Part shown: positions 51,177 through 59,910 of the stretch, one piece after another
Numbering within the stretch: the stretch's first letter is position 1
Layout of the letters: each line of letters begins with the position of its first letter
From: Butyricimonas muris
Lineage (GTDB): Bacteria > Bacteroidota > Bacteroidia > Bacteroidales > Marinifilaceae
Direction of reading: 5' to 3'
Length of the DNA: 64,000 nt
Assembly (NCBI RefSeq): GCF_046365375.1
Contig: NZ_JBKEIT010000006.1
Location: 291,706-355,705, forward strand
Translations under genes and position numbers: made by a program
The notes under the pieces: generated by a model
Database searches by the model: none
The model's input: only the letters and a program-made list of their open reading frames with translations
What the model was told of the DNA's origin: nothing

Positions 51177-52391
51177 ATGAGAACATTTAATTTATTGGTT
51201 CTGGCTATTTTAGGCTTATTCATTACAGCATGTGATGATGATGATCATTTAGGAGACTGGTCAAAGGCAACTCAATTCAGTGGTGCTCCCCGTCAGTCTT
51301 CAGTTTGTTTTGAATATGGAGAAGGCGAAAATAAAGTAGTATTCGTTGGGTTGGGGTATGGAGCGCGAGGTGAAGAATTCAGCGATATGTATGTTTTTGA
51401 AAATAGGTCTTGGAAAGAAGTGGTTTTCCCAGAAGGAAAAGGATTTCCGGCAGATGAAAACCCGGGACCTGATGATACAAATCCAGACAAAACGTATAAG
51501 AATGGTAATGGTCGTCATTCTGCTGTTGCTTTCGTGATTGGAAAATACGCTTACGTGGGAACTGGATATGTAAGTACATATACGGGTGCAACAACTTCTC
51601 CTGAAAGTAGAGTTAGAACGTATTTTAAAGATTTCTATCGTTTTAACATGGAAACTCGTGAATGGGATTCTAAAGAGGATTTTTACACTGAGTTGCCAGT
51701 GGGTGCGTTAGGACGTCGTGATGCCGTGGCGTTTAGTGATGGCACTTACGGGTACGTGGGAACAGGAGCCGGTGAAAATGACCGTGTGTTCAAGGATTTT
51801 TATCGTTTTGACCCGAATGGAAATGGAGGAAAAGGCGAGTGGACTGAAATTGATTTCATCGGTGAAGCTCGTTATGGCGGTACGGCTTTCGTGATTAACG
51901 ATGCCGCTTATGTTTGTTTAGGTGCATCTACCATGGGAGCCGGTAGCGGGGGAATGGTGTATGATGTTTCTAAATTTGATTTTAAAACAAAGAGTTGGAG
52001 TCCGATGCAGGCTTTGACGGATAAACCGGGAGTTAAACAAGATAAGGATTATCCTCGTATTCCTCGTAGATACGCTGTATCTTTTATTTCAGATAAAGGT
52101 TCTAATGGAAAAGCTTATGCTTATATAGCAACAGGAATTGGAAGTAATTCAAACACGGTTTGGAGATATAACCATGAAAAGGATCAATGGCATCAGATGG
52201 AAAGTCTTCCTTCTACATATTATGCAACGGTTGTAGGTGCAGTTGGTTTTACAGTTGATGGTTATGGCTTTTTCTCCTTAGGTGCTGCTACTATTGATGC
52301 CAATAGTGGGTTTATGGCTGATACTTGGAGATTTATTCCGGATGTGAAAGAAGATCGTGCAAATGATTATGCTGTGGATAACAACTTCTAA
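51177..52391 (+). CDS. Kelch-repeat lipoprotein
   Basis: This 404-residue lipoprotein (ITAC, Cys near residue 19) is followed by DDDDHLGDW, an acidic surface-export-like segment. About five to six Kelch blades follow, each of the type AYVGTGYV, then YRFNMETREWDS. Examples are the blades ending near residues 60, 165, 215, 275 and 335. The predicted fold is a beta-propeller at the cell surface. Kelch lipoproteins in this phylum are often next to DUF4270 and outer-membrane partners, as here, where the DUF4270 gene is divergent. Ligand unknown. Confidence 0.87.
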   Translation: MRTFNLLVLAILGLFITACDDDDHLGDWSKATQFSGAPRQSSVCFEYGEGENKVVFVGLGYGARGEEFSDMYVFENRSWKEVVFPEGKGFPADENPGPDDTNPDKTYKNGNGRHSAVAFVIGKYAYVGTGYVSTYTGATTSPESRVRTYFKDFYRFNMETREWDSKEDFYTELPVGALGRRDAVAFSDGTYGYVGTGAGENDRVFKDFYRFDPNGNGGKGEWTEIDFIGEARYGGTAFVINDAAYVCLGASTMGAGSGGMVYDVSKFDFKTKSWSPMQALTDKPGVKQDKDYPRIPRRYAVSFISDKGSNGKAYAYIATGIGSNSNTVWRYNHEKDQWHQMESLPSTYYATVVGAVGFTVDGYGFFSLGAATIDANSGFMADTWRFIPDVKEDRANDYAVDNNF

Positions 52392-52414
52392 TGTAGAATA
52401 TTTTTTACAAGGTT

Positions 52415-52450
52415 AATAGAGGGTGTACTTAATACACCCTCTATTTTTTT
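52415..52450 (+). terminator. Terminator of the Kelch lipoprotein gene
   Basis: ATAGAGGGTGTA and TACACCCTCTAT form a perfect 12-bp stem with the loop CTTAA and then T7. Confidence 0.9.
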
Positions 52451-53183
52451 GAGTAATGTTATGACAAAGTTGTTTGGTTAAAGCATTTTATCATGAATTT
52501 TTGGAAACAGAAAGGGTGTGTGGATATTTTTCTTGTCAACAAAGCATATGTTAAAACAGAAAAGCCGTACTGAAGCCGTGGTAAATTCGGTGTAATAATC
52601 TCTCCCGTTCGTTTGTGTCTTGTTCCCACTCTTATGTTGCTATAATCTTTTATATGCCAACATAACAGGGGAAATGGAGCGAGAACGGAAAAGGAGGATT
52701 ATTAGGGATAATCTTCTCCGGTTTTACAGTGGATTTTCTGTATATTCAGGAGCATTCAATCCTAATCCTATCCTAATAATACTTCATGTCGCTTACTGGT
52801 TACTTTATTTACTGTTTCATCCCCAGTCGAGAAGGGTGACGCAAGGGATGTACTAGCGGGTGGTAAGTGCCGAGAGGTATTATTGGGGTAGGAGTACCTT
52901 AGGTTATTGCCGGATAAACGGATGTGTTGTGTTTGAACAAAAATGCCGGAATAGAAAAGTAGAATGACTCAACAGATAAGTTCTCCTGTTCATTTATTTC
53001 CCGTTTTTATTTCGTTGTTGCCTCAATGTTTACTGTCGCAACATCGGGGCAACAACGAAACAAGAACGAGAGAAGGACTCGTTCGGTTTATTTATCCATT
53101 TTTATTGGTGAGGTATTTATTAGATACATGTGCTAGTAAGAATTTTTATTATCTTTATGCCCCAAATATTGATATTATTCCGG
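52451..53183. other. Long non-coding stretch with inverted repeats
   Basis: About 730 bases with no convincing gene; two short open frames are unlike any family. It contains the inverted repeat TTATGTTG/CAACATAA (52632-52639 and 52658-52665), a run of CCTAATCCTATCCTAATAA words near 52760-52780, and a 13-bp perfect inverted repeat at 53010-53060. It may be a decayed mobile element or a regulatory or RNA gene; neither is proven. Confidence 0.5.
53010..53060. repeat. 13-bp perfect inverted repeat
   Basis: TTTCGTTGTTGCC (53010-53022) and GGCAACAACGAAA (53048-53060) are exact reverse complements around 25 bases, about 125 bases before the TPR gene start. Confidence 0.7.
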
Positions 53184-55145
53184 ATGAAGAAGTTTAGTAT
53201 TATTATATTTTTCTGTTTGGCGACCTTGGGAGTGTCGGCACAGTGGAACACGGCGAATATGTTGCGCGCGGGGAAGAGTGCGATCATGTTTGATGATTAC
53301 GTGAGTGCGATAGAGAATTTCAACAATATCCTTCGGGTGAAGCCTCGTTTATCGGAACCGTATTTTTTCCGGGGATTGGCGAAGCTGAACTTGGACGATT
53401 TCGAGGGTGCGATACGGGATTACACGGAGGCGATAGAGTTGAACCCGAATTATTTCCATGCTTACATGTACCGGGGTATCGCTTACCACAACATGAAGCG
53501 GTACGAGGATGCCATGAATGATTACAACACGGCTATCTCGATTAACCCGGGAGAGGCATACGTTTATGCCAACCGGGCGATAACGGAGGCGGATATGGGT
53601 GACTACAAGAGCGCGGAGAAAGATTATTCGAAGGCGTTGATTATAGATAAAGAGTTGTTGCCGGCTTACCTGAATCGCGCGATTATGCGGGAGAAGCTGG
53701 ACGATTGGGAGGGAGCTATCGAGGATTGCAATATGGCGATCAAATTGAATATGTTCTCGGATGATGCTTACGGGTTGCGGGGCTACTTGCATTTTAAAGA
53801 GAAAAAGTATCATGATGCTATCGAGGATTATAATAAGGCGTTGAAGATTAACCCGCAGAACAAGCGTATATTAATGAGCCGCGCCATCACGTGGTACGAG
53901 ATGAAAAAATTCCCGGAGGCGATGGAAGATTATACTGCCGTGTTGAAGGTGGATAGCACCTATGCTTACGCTTATTACAACCGGGCATTGTTGAGAGCGG
54001 AGATCGGGGAGACGAATAAGGCTATTGATGATCTCGATCAAGTGTTGGAGATGAACCCGGATAATATATTGATTTATTTTAACCGGGGATTGTTGAAAAT
54101 GGAGATTCGGGATTATACCGGAGCTTACAATGACTTCTCTGAAAGTATCTCGCTGTATCCTGATTTCGTGAAAGCTTATCTGGCAAGAGCCGCGGTGAGC
54201 GGTGAGATGGACGATTTCGCTTCAGCCCGACAGGACAGGTATAAAGCGGAGGAGATCATGGATCGCTACAAGAGGATGCAAGAGGGGGATAAAAACGCGT
54301 TGGTTGATACGACGGAAAATTTCCGGCGGTTGATAGATATAAACTCCCGGGATGATCGGATGAAGGACGTGATCAACGGGCGTATACAGGATAGAAACGT
54401 GATTATCGAGTTACAGGATATGTTTGTCGTGCAATATTTGGCTTTAGATACCTTGCGCAAAGGGAAAGTGCAGTATTTCGACAAGCGGATTATGAAGTTT
54501 AACCAAGAGCATAATTATAACCCGGCGTTGACGATATCCAACAAACGCTTCGATTACCCGAGGGAATTCGAGGATGAGTATATTGAAACGTTATCTTCCA
54601 AGATTCGGAAGAACAGAAGTGACGTGGACGCGTTGCTGTTGAGAGGTTCGTTGTACTTGAACCGCGGGGATTACACGAAGGCCATAGAGGATTTCAAGAC
54701 GGTAGTGGAACGTGACCCGAAACATTTGTTCGCTTTAATGAATTTGGCTAGTGCACGGGCGAAAATGTACGATTATATCGAGTCGATTGAAGAAAAGACT
54801 TCTCGTGTGGTGGGTGAGGAAGAGAAAGTGAAACGCGTGGTGGATTATTCACTCGTGCTGGAAGGTAATAATAAGTGTCTGGAGATTGATCCGGATTTCG
54901 CTTTTGCCATGTTCAATATTGCTAACGTGTATGCCAAGAGCGGGAAGATAAAAGAGGCTATCGATATGTACACGAAAGTCTTGGAACTGGATAAAGATAT
55001 TGCCGAAGCTTATTTTAACCGCGGGTTATTGCATATCTATCAAGGAGATAAAAGTGCTGCCAACGTGGATTTGAGTAAGGCGGGCGAACTTGGGCTGACG
55101 GATGCTTACAGTATTATCAAACGTTATTGTTCCGTGGAGGAGTAA
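53184..55145 (+). CDS. TPR-repeat protein
   Basis: The start at 53184 (MKKFSIIIFFCLATLGVSAQ) gives a 653-residue exported protein with a clean signal peptide; the open frame 18 codons upstream lacks one. Two blocks of tetratricopeptide repeats are seen. About ten TPRs run over residues 25-370 (for example AYVYANRAITEADMGDYKSAEKDYSKAL) and three or four more over 480-640. A non-TPR helical linker of about 110 residues with many charged residues lies between. No enzymatic domain is visible. It is likely a periplasmic scaffold. It is monocistronic and followed by a composite repeat. Confidence 0.9.
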   Translation: MKKFSIIIFFCLATLGVSAQWNTANMLRAGKSAIMFDDYVSAIENFNNILRVKPRLSEPYFFRGLAKLNLDDFEGAIRDYTEAIELNPNYFHAYMYRGIAYHNMKRYEDAMNDYNTAISINPGEAYVYANRAITEADMGDYKSAEKDYSKALIIDKELLPAYLNRAIMREKLDDWEGAIEDCNMAIKLNMFSDDAYGLRGYLHFKEKKYHDAIEDYNKALKINPQNKRILMSRAITWYEMKKFPEAMEDYTAVLKVDSTYAYAYYNRALLRAEIGETNKAIDDLDQVLEMNPDNILIYFNRGLLKMEIRDYTGAYNDFSESISLYPDFVKAYLARAAVSGEMDDFASARQDRYKAEEIMDRYKRMQEGDKNALVDTTENFRRLIDINSRDDRMKDVINGRIQDRNVIIELQDMFVVQYLALDTLRKGKVQYFDKRIMKFNQEHNYNPALTISNKRFDYPREFEDEYIETLSSKIRKNRSDVDALLLRGSLYLNRGDYTKAIEDFKTVVERDPKHLFALMNLASARAKMYDYIESIEEKTSRVVGEEEKVKRVVDYSLVLEGNNKCLEIDPDFAFAMFNIANVYAKSGKIKEAIDMYTKVLELDKDIAEAYFNRGLLHIYQGDKSAANVDLSKAGELGLTDAYSIIKRYCSVEE

Positions 55146-55153
55146 TAACGTTT

Positions 55154-55262
55154 GATAAGTTGCAGGTTGAATTTGCCTGCGACAAGTTGCAGGTTACAGG
55201 TTATTTTTGTTAATCACCGAATCCTTCAATCTAAAATCGTAAATCTAAAATCTAAAATCGTT
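55154..55262. repeat. Composite repeat element C-core-A (copy E2, opposite orientation to E1)
   Basis: C-words (GTTGCAGGTTACAGGTT), the core TTTTTGTTAATCACCGAATC and reverse A-words (AATCTAAAATCGTAAATCTA) occur in order. On the minus strand this reads A-core-C exactly like the element at 46955. The mini-hairpin TTGTC-GCA-GGCAA has one wobble on that strand. The last two residues and stop codon of the RsmF-like gene are formed by A-words. Confidence 0.8.
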
Positions 55263-56613
55263 TAATTCTCCACTCTTTCGGGTAATAGTTGTTCAGGCGA
55301 TTGCCGGCTTCTTTTACCCAGCCGAGTGCGATGCCTTGGTACATGATTAAAACCCACGCTCCTCTTGGGGCATCGAAACGAATGTCTTCCTTGCGTAAGT
55401 ATTGGAGGGCGGTGGGGAGGTCTACTTCTTGGCGGGTGATGTGCTGTATCTGAAGATTGTGGAGCATAGCCAACGAATGTGCCGGGCGTGTTGTGCCTTT
55501 GACGGATTCGCCTATCTCGCAACCTTTGTAGATAACGCCCGCTTTGGATTCCAGATATTGGATGAATTCCGCGTGACGGGCGGGGATAATGCCGAGCGTG
55601 CTTCCTGCCAGATAGGGCGTGTGGTTCGCGATATCCGGTAAAAGCGGCAAGATGTCGGTCGGGAGTTTGGGCGTCTGGTTTTGAGAACTCCGTTTTTCCT
55701 TTTTCAAGGTAAACGGTTGTCCGTCTTTTTTTCGGATAACACCCATGAATAAACCTTCTCCGGCAGATTTATGGGGATAGAAATGATAGCCGTGAACGGA
55801 TGTCGGGGTGGGGATTATTCCCGGGTAGTCGTGTTGGACTTCGACGGATTCGGCCTCGAAATTGTCGAGTACCCATGAAAGCATGTCTTCGTTTTCGCCG
55901 GGATTGTAGGTACAGGTGCTGTACACCAGATAACCTTCGGGTGCAAGGGCATCCCATATGTCCGCTATAATCCGTTTTTGTCGTTCTTCACACAGGCGCA
56001 GGTTGTTTTCGCTCCATTCCTCGATGGCTTTTTCATCTTTCCTGAACATGCCTTCGCCGGAGCAGGGGGCATCTACCAGAATGATGTCGAACGCTCCTTT
56101 CATCCCCGAGAAACGAGCGGGGTCACTGTTCGTGACCACGATATTATCGAATCCCCATTTTATAATGTTTTCTTTTAATATGGAGGCTCTTGATTTGATT
56201 ACCTCGTTGGAAACCAGCAGGGAGCCTGTCGGGAGATTGGCTGCCAACAGTGTTGATTTTCCCCCGGGAGCGGCACATAGATCCAGTACCCGGAGGGGCT
56301 TATCCACGGCGATTTGCCGAAACACGAACTGTAGAAACATGGAAGAGGCTTCCTGCACGTAATAGACACCGCCATGCAAATAAGGATCAAGCGTGTAGAC
56401 CGGACGTTCTCTCAAATAGTAGGCATCGGAACACCACGGTACTTGCCCGTCAATTAATTCGGGGAAAGGAAGGGGTGTTACTGTCTTCGCTGGGTTTACC
56501 CGGATTGTTGCCGGAGAGGGGGAGTTTAACGCTTCAAAAAAAACTTCCGACTCGTTCCCCATGATTCGGTTCATGCGCTCGATAAATGCTGGTGGTAATG
56601 AAATCATAAACAT
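55252..56613 (-). CDS. RsmF/NSUN-like rRNA cytosine-C5 methyltransferase
   Basis: This 453-residue enzyme of the NOL1/NOP2/Sun family methylates cytosine C5 in rRNA or tRNA. An N-terminal segment (ATIRVNPAKT near residue 35) precedes the SAM site VLDLCAAPGGKSTLLAANL (about 108-126). The two catalytic Cys lie in VDAPCSGEGMFRKDE (about 180-194) and VYSTCTYNPGENEDM (about 231-245). The C-terminal region (about 290-453) fits the RsmF extension with a PUA-like end. E. coli RsmF modifies 16S C1407, and a similar role is likely. The stop codon falls within a composite repeat, so the extreme C-terminus (KRF) is repeat-derived. Confidence 0.9.
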   Translation of the reverse strand: MFMISLPPAFIERMNRIMGNESEVFFEALNSPSPATIRVNPAKTVTPLPFPELIDGQVPWCSDAYYLRERPVYTLDPYLHGGVYYVQEASSMFLQFVFRQIAVDKPLRVLDLCAAPGGKSTLLAANLPTGSLLVSNEVIKSRASILKENIIKWGFDNIVVTNSDPARFSGMKGAFDIILVDAPCSGEGMFRKDEKAIEEWSENNLRLCEERQKRIIADIWDALAPEGYLVYSTCTYNPGENEDMLSWVLDNFEAESVEVQHDYPGIIPTPTSVHGYHFYPHKSAGEGLFMGVIRKKDGQPFTLKKEKRSSQNQTPKLPTDILPLLPDIANHTPYLAGSTLGIIPARHAEFIQYLESKAGVIYKGCEIGESVKGTTRPAHSLAMLHNLQIQHITRQEVDLPTALQYLRKEDIRFDAPRGAWVLIMYQGIALGWVKEAGNRLNNYYPKEWRIKRF

Positions 56614-56789
56614 TTTGGATTATGGCGACAAATTTAATGATTTATTTGTTGATATGTTTTAACTTTGCCGGGAAGAGTTTAGTTATTGTAGATATAAAGA
56701 TTTTATATACTTCGTTCGGGATAAGAAGAAGGGGAGAAGGAGGCGAGGAATGCGAGTAGGCTGAATTTGAAAATTAAAATTAGAAGACA

Positions 56790-57800
56790 GTGGAGATTTA
56801 CGAGAATTTTAATTTAAGGGAATATAATACATTTCATATAGATGCGGCGTGTAAGTATTTCGTGAGATGCGAGAAGGAAGAGGATTTGCTGGAGTTTGTC
56901 GGCTCTTACGAGTTGAAGCCCGAGGAAGTGTTGATTTTGGGAGGCGGGAGTAATTTTCTTTTCACGGAAGACTTTGATGGGGTTGTTTTTTACCCGATGA
57001 TGCAGGGGTACGAGATTGTGGAGGAAAATGAACACGACGTTCTCGTGCGCGTGGGGAGTGGTGTCATTTGGGACGATTTCGTGGCTTGGGCGGTAGAACA
57101 CGGCTACGGGGGAATAGAGAATCTTTCCTTGATTCCCGGGCATGTCGGGGCTACTCCGGTACAGAATATCGGGGCTTACGGGGTGGAAGCGGGAGAGTGC
57201 ATCGCGATGGTGGAGGCGGTGGATATCGTGAAGGCCGAGAAAGTGAAGTTCGACGCTGCCGAGTGTCGGTTCGGTTACCGGGATTCGATATTTAAACACG
57301 AGTGGAAGAACCGCCACGTGGTGACTTACGTGACATTTCGACTGACGAGGCAACCTGTTTTCCGGTTGCAGTATGGAAGTGTGCGGGATGAAGTAACCCG
57401 CGCGGGAGAAGTTACGTTAAAGGCAGTACGGGAGGCAATTATACGGATACGGGAGGCAAAGTTGCCTGATGTGAACGTGTTACCGAATGCCGGAAGTTTT
57501 TTTAAAAATCCGGTAGTTGAACGAAAAGCGGCAGATGCCCTATTGGCGGAGAACCCGGGGATGCCGATTTATCCGGTGGATGATGAGCATGTGAAATTAG
57601 CCGCGGGATGGTTGATAGAGATATCCGGATGGAAGGGGAAAGGCATCGGGAATGCCGCCGTACATGACAGGCAGGCTCTTGTGCTAGTGAATAAAGGAGG
57701 GGCAAGTGGCATAGAAATTGCTCACTTGGCTAACGAAATAAAGAAATCCGTGTTTCTCAAATTCGGAGTTTGGTTGGAGCCGGAAGTCTATGTTATTTAG
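56790..57800 (+). CDS. murB: UDP-N-acetylenolpyruvoylglucosamine reductase
   Basis: MurB reduces the enolpyruvyl group with NADPH and FAD to give UDP-MurNAc. The start is a GTG at 56790 (MEIYENFNLREYNTFHIDA); no ATG lies near, and the conserved N-terminus begins right there. The 336 residues fit type I MurB. The FAD site is EVLILGGGSNFLFTED (about 46-61), GAGVIWDDFV-like GSGVIWDDFVAWA is near 89, and GHVGATPVQNIGAYGVE is near 117-133. YRDSIFK near 163 is the type I loop, and NAGSFFKNPVV near 235 holds the catalytic Ser. A C-terminal Glu lies in LEPEVYVI. Confidence 0.95.
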   Translation: MEIYENFNLREYNTFHIDAACKYFVRCEKEEDLLEFVGSYELKPEEVLILGGGSNFLFTEDFDGVVFYPMMQGYEIVEENEHDVLVRVGSGVIWDDFVAWAVEHGYGGIENLSLIPGHVGATPVQNIGAYGVEAGECIAMVEAVDIVKAEKVKFDAAECRFGYRDSIFKHEWKNRHVVTYVTFRLTRQPVFRLQYGSVRDEVTRAGEVTLKAVREAIIRIREAKLPDVNVLPNAGSFFKNPVVERKAADALLAENPGMPIYPVDDEHVKLAAGWLIEISGWKGKGIGNAAVHDRQALVLVNKGGASGIEIAHLANEIKKSVFLKFGVWLEPEVYVI

Positions 57801-57903
57801 TGATTTATGATTTACGATTTTTGATTTGAAAAAAAATTAAATCAGTGAGCGTTAGCCTTGTGTGGCAGGAATCTAAAATCTAAAATTTAAAATCTAAAAT
57901 TAA
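57800..57903. repeat. A-word inverted repeat
   Basis: Forward words (TGATTTATGATTTACGATTT) at 57801-57827 and reverse words (AATCTAAAATCTAAAATTTA) at 57871-57900 flank a spacer containing AAATCAGTGAGCGTTAGCC. It lies between murB and the thioesterase gene. Confidence 0.65.
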
Positions 57904-57904
57904 A

Positions 57905-58663
57905 ATGGTGAAGTATTCGGAAGAAATAAAGATTCGGGGGCATTACACGGATTTGCAAGGACGTTTGATAGTGAAGTCGCTTTGCGATTTGTTTAATGAT
58001 GTGGCGAACGGGCAGACTTTGTTATTGGGGTTTGATGTGCCCACGTTGAATACCCAAGGATTGACATGGATGCTGCATAAGTTGCGTATTATCGTGAACC
58101 GAATGCCGGAGCAGGAGGAAATCGTGACGTTGGAAACGTGGCCTTCCGGTATTGACCGTTTGTTTGCCCTTCGCGATTTCAGCATGTTCTCGGGAAAAGG
58201 AGATCTCTTGATTCGTGCGACTTCGGAATGGATGGTGATAGATATCAATCGTCGTCGTCCGGTACGATTGCCCGCGTGTGTCACCGAGAATGCCGCTTCC
58301 TGCGTGGATGTCGTTCGGGAAATTCCTTTTGAGTTGGATACTAAAAATATGCCGGAGGAATACGAAAATTCCCGTTGCTTCACGGCGACATACGATAATA
58401 TTGATTTTAACAAACATGTGACACAAGCAACGTACGTGCGTTGGGTAACGAATTCGTTATCTTACGTGTTTTTGAAAGAGCATGGATTAAGGGAGTTGGA
58501 GATTGTTTACGAGCACGAGGTGCTGCCGGATAGCAGAGTCAACGCGGAAAACCACGTGACTGAAGATGATGGAAAAGTGAAGGTTTATCATCGGGTGAGA
58601 AATGAAGCAGGCGATAAGACTCATTGCTTTGCCGTTAGCACGTGGGAAAAAAATCTTGATTAA
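57905..58663 (+). CDS. Acyl-ACP thioesterase (FatA/FatB-like)
   Basis: This 252-residue double hot-dog protein resembles bacterial acyl-[acyl carrier protein] thioesterases, which release free fatty acids from ACP. The first hot-dog shows KSLCDLFNDVANGQTLLLGF (about residues 22-41), LTWMLHKLRIIVNRMP and VTLETWPSGIDRLFALRDF (about 78-96). The second has the catalytic region NIDFNKHVTQATYVRWV (about 163-179) with the conserved Asp, Asn and His. It is cytoplasmic. It is likely the last gene of a short transcript with murB, separated by a repeat. Confidence 0.9.
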   Translation: MVKYSEEIKIRGHYTDLQGRLIVKSLCDLFNDVANGQTLLLGFDVPTLNTQGLTWMLHKLRIIVNRMPEQEEIVTLETWPSGIDRLFALRDFSMFSGKGDLLIRATSEWMVIDINRRRPVRLPACVTENAASCVDVVREIPFELDTKNMPEEYENSRCFTATYDNIDFNKHVTQATYVRWVTNSLSYVFLKEHGLRELEIVYEHEVLPDSRVNAENHVTEDDGKVKVYHRVRNEAGDKTHCFAVSTWEKNLD

Positions 58664-58701
58664 AAAATTGCCGAGTTTTTTCTTTGTAAGGATAAAATGT
58701 G

Positions 58702-58709
58702 TATATTTG
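58702..58709 (+). promoter_or_regulatory. -7 box of tRNA-Leu
   Basis: TATATTTG matches TAnnTTTG, 18 bases before the mature 5' end. The nearest TTTG upstream (58683-58686) is 15 bases away, shorter than usual. Confidence 0.5.
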
Positions 58710-58727
58710 CACCGTCAAAAGAAAAAT

Positions 58728-58814
58728 GCCCAGGTGGTGAAATTGGTATACACGCTACTTTGAGGTGGTAGTGGCCGTTCGGCTGTGCAAGTTCGAGTCT
58801 TGTTCTGGGCACCA
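58728..58814 (+). tRNA. tRNA-Leu (anticodon GAG)
   Basis: A complete cloverleaf is present. The acceptor GCCCAGG pairs with TCTGGGC (one G-U), the D arm is GTG/CAC, and the anticodon stem CTACT/GGTAG has the loop TTGAGGT giving anticodon GAG. A long class II variable arm (GGCCGTTCGGC) and the T arm GCAAG-TTCGAGT-CTTGT follow, with an encoded CCA at 58812-58814. It reads CUC and CUU. A -7 box TATATTTG lies at 58702-58709 and a strong terminator follows, so it is transcribed alone. Confidence 0.96.
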
Positions 58815-58816
58815 TG

Positions 58817-58854
58817 AAAGGAAACCGATATGGGAGTATCGGTTTCCTTTTTTT
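58817..58854 (+). terminator. Terminator of tRNA-Leu
   Basis: AAAGGAAACCGATA and TATCGGTTTCCTTT form a 14-bp perfect stem followed by a T tract. Confidence 0.9.
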
Positions 58855-58867
58855 AATATAAAGCGTT

Positions 58868-59890
58868 ATGAAAGAGCAGGTAATAGAACTATTCGAGCGT
58901 TACAAGGGAGGAATTGATTATCATGTGGAAGCGCTTCCGCTTTCAGGTTCCAGTAGAAAATACTATCGGATTCAAGATAGCGAGGGAAGTTACGTGGGGG
59001 TATATCACGAAAACTTGCGGGAGAATAAGTTGTTTATAGACTTCACGCGTCATTTTAAAACGAAAGATTTGCATGTCCCGGAAGTTTACCGGGTGTCGGA
59101 TGACGGGAAGGTTTACTTGCAACAGGATTTGGGACGTGACATGTTACTGGATGTCGTGGAGCGGGAACGGGAGGGCGAGATGTTGAACGAGCACGCGATG
59201 AACCTGTACCGGAAAGCGTTGGACGAGTTGTTGCGGTTTCAGCTGTTCGGACATGAGGGGTTGGATTACACGGGTTGTTTGCCTCGCCCTGTTTTTGACG
59301 AACGTTGTATCCGTTGGGATTTGAATTACTTTAAATATTGTTTTTTGCGTTTGGCGGGAGTCGAGGCGGACGAGGATAAATTGGAAGATGATTTTGAACT
59401 TCTGACAAAAACATTATTGGTCGCGGATACTGGACACTTTATGTTTCGGGATTTTCAATCCAGAAATATCATGGTGCTTCGGGATGAGGTGTATTTTATC
59501 GACTATCAAGGTGGTCGGCAAGGAGCGCTACACTATGATGTAGCCTCGTTGCTTTATGATGCCGTGGTGAAAATGCCGGAAAGGCAGAAAGAAGAATTAT
59601 TGGATTATTATATAGGGAATCTGGAGGTATTCGATAAAGATACAAGATTTCGTGATTTGTATTATCATTTCGTTTTAATTCGTTTGTTACAAGCGATGGG
59701 AGCATTCGGGTTACGGGGCTTGCACGAGGGGAAACGGCATTTTGTCGATTCCATTATTCCGGGATTGCAAGGAATTAGCCGTTTGTTCGAGAGTGGAAAG
59801 TTGGGTGAGGATTATCCCGAGATTCGGCGAGTTATAGGAATGGCTTTTGAAAAATACTTTGTACCTTCGCGTGTTGAAATAAATGAATAA
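58868..59890 (+). CDS. Aminoglycoside phosphotransferase-fold kinase
   Basis: This 340-residue protein has the APH/choline kinase fold. The nucleotide-binding N-lobe has ALPLSGSSRKYYRI (about 22-35). The catalytic loop is HFMFRDFQSRNIMV (about 181-194) with Asp in RDFQSRN, and the metal-binding motif is VYFIDYQGGRQGALHYDVAS (about 199-218). Related Bacteroidota proteins are close to AmgK, the anomeric MurNAc/GlcNAc kinase of cell-wall recycling. In that case its partner would be a nucleotidyltransferase, which is not present here. Substrate is therefore open. It is followed by pyrE after 20 bases and is probably co-transcribed. Confidence 0.85.
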   Translation: MKEQVIELFERYKGGIDYHVEALPLSGSSRKYYRIQDSEGSYVGVYHENLRENKLFIDFTRHFKTKDLHVPEVYRVSDDGKVYLQQDLGRDMLLDVVEREREGEMLNEHAMNLYRKALDELLRFQLFGHEGLDYTGCLPRPVFDERCIRWDLNYFKYCFLRLAGVEADEDKLEDDFELLTKTLLVADTGHFMFRDFQSRNIMVLRDEVYFIDYQGGRQGALHYDVASLLYDAVVKMPERQKEELLDYYIGNLEVFDKDTRFRDLYYHFVLIRLLQAMGAFGLRGLHEGKRHFVDSIIPGLQGISRLFESGKLGEDYPEIRRVIGMAFEKYFVPSRVEINE

Positions 59891-59910
59891 CTATTAAATA
59901 TAAAACAGAT

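Noticed and set aside
52620..52856. 78-residue plus-strand frame
   Set aside because: No start context or promoter, no similarity to any family I recognise, and it covers inverted repeats and short word runs.
52964..53197. 77-residue plus-strand frame upstream of the TPR gene
   Set aside because: It overlaps the 13-bp inverted repeat and the real TPR start, and it has unusual composition.
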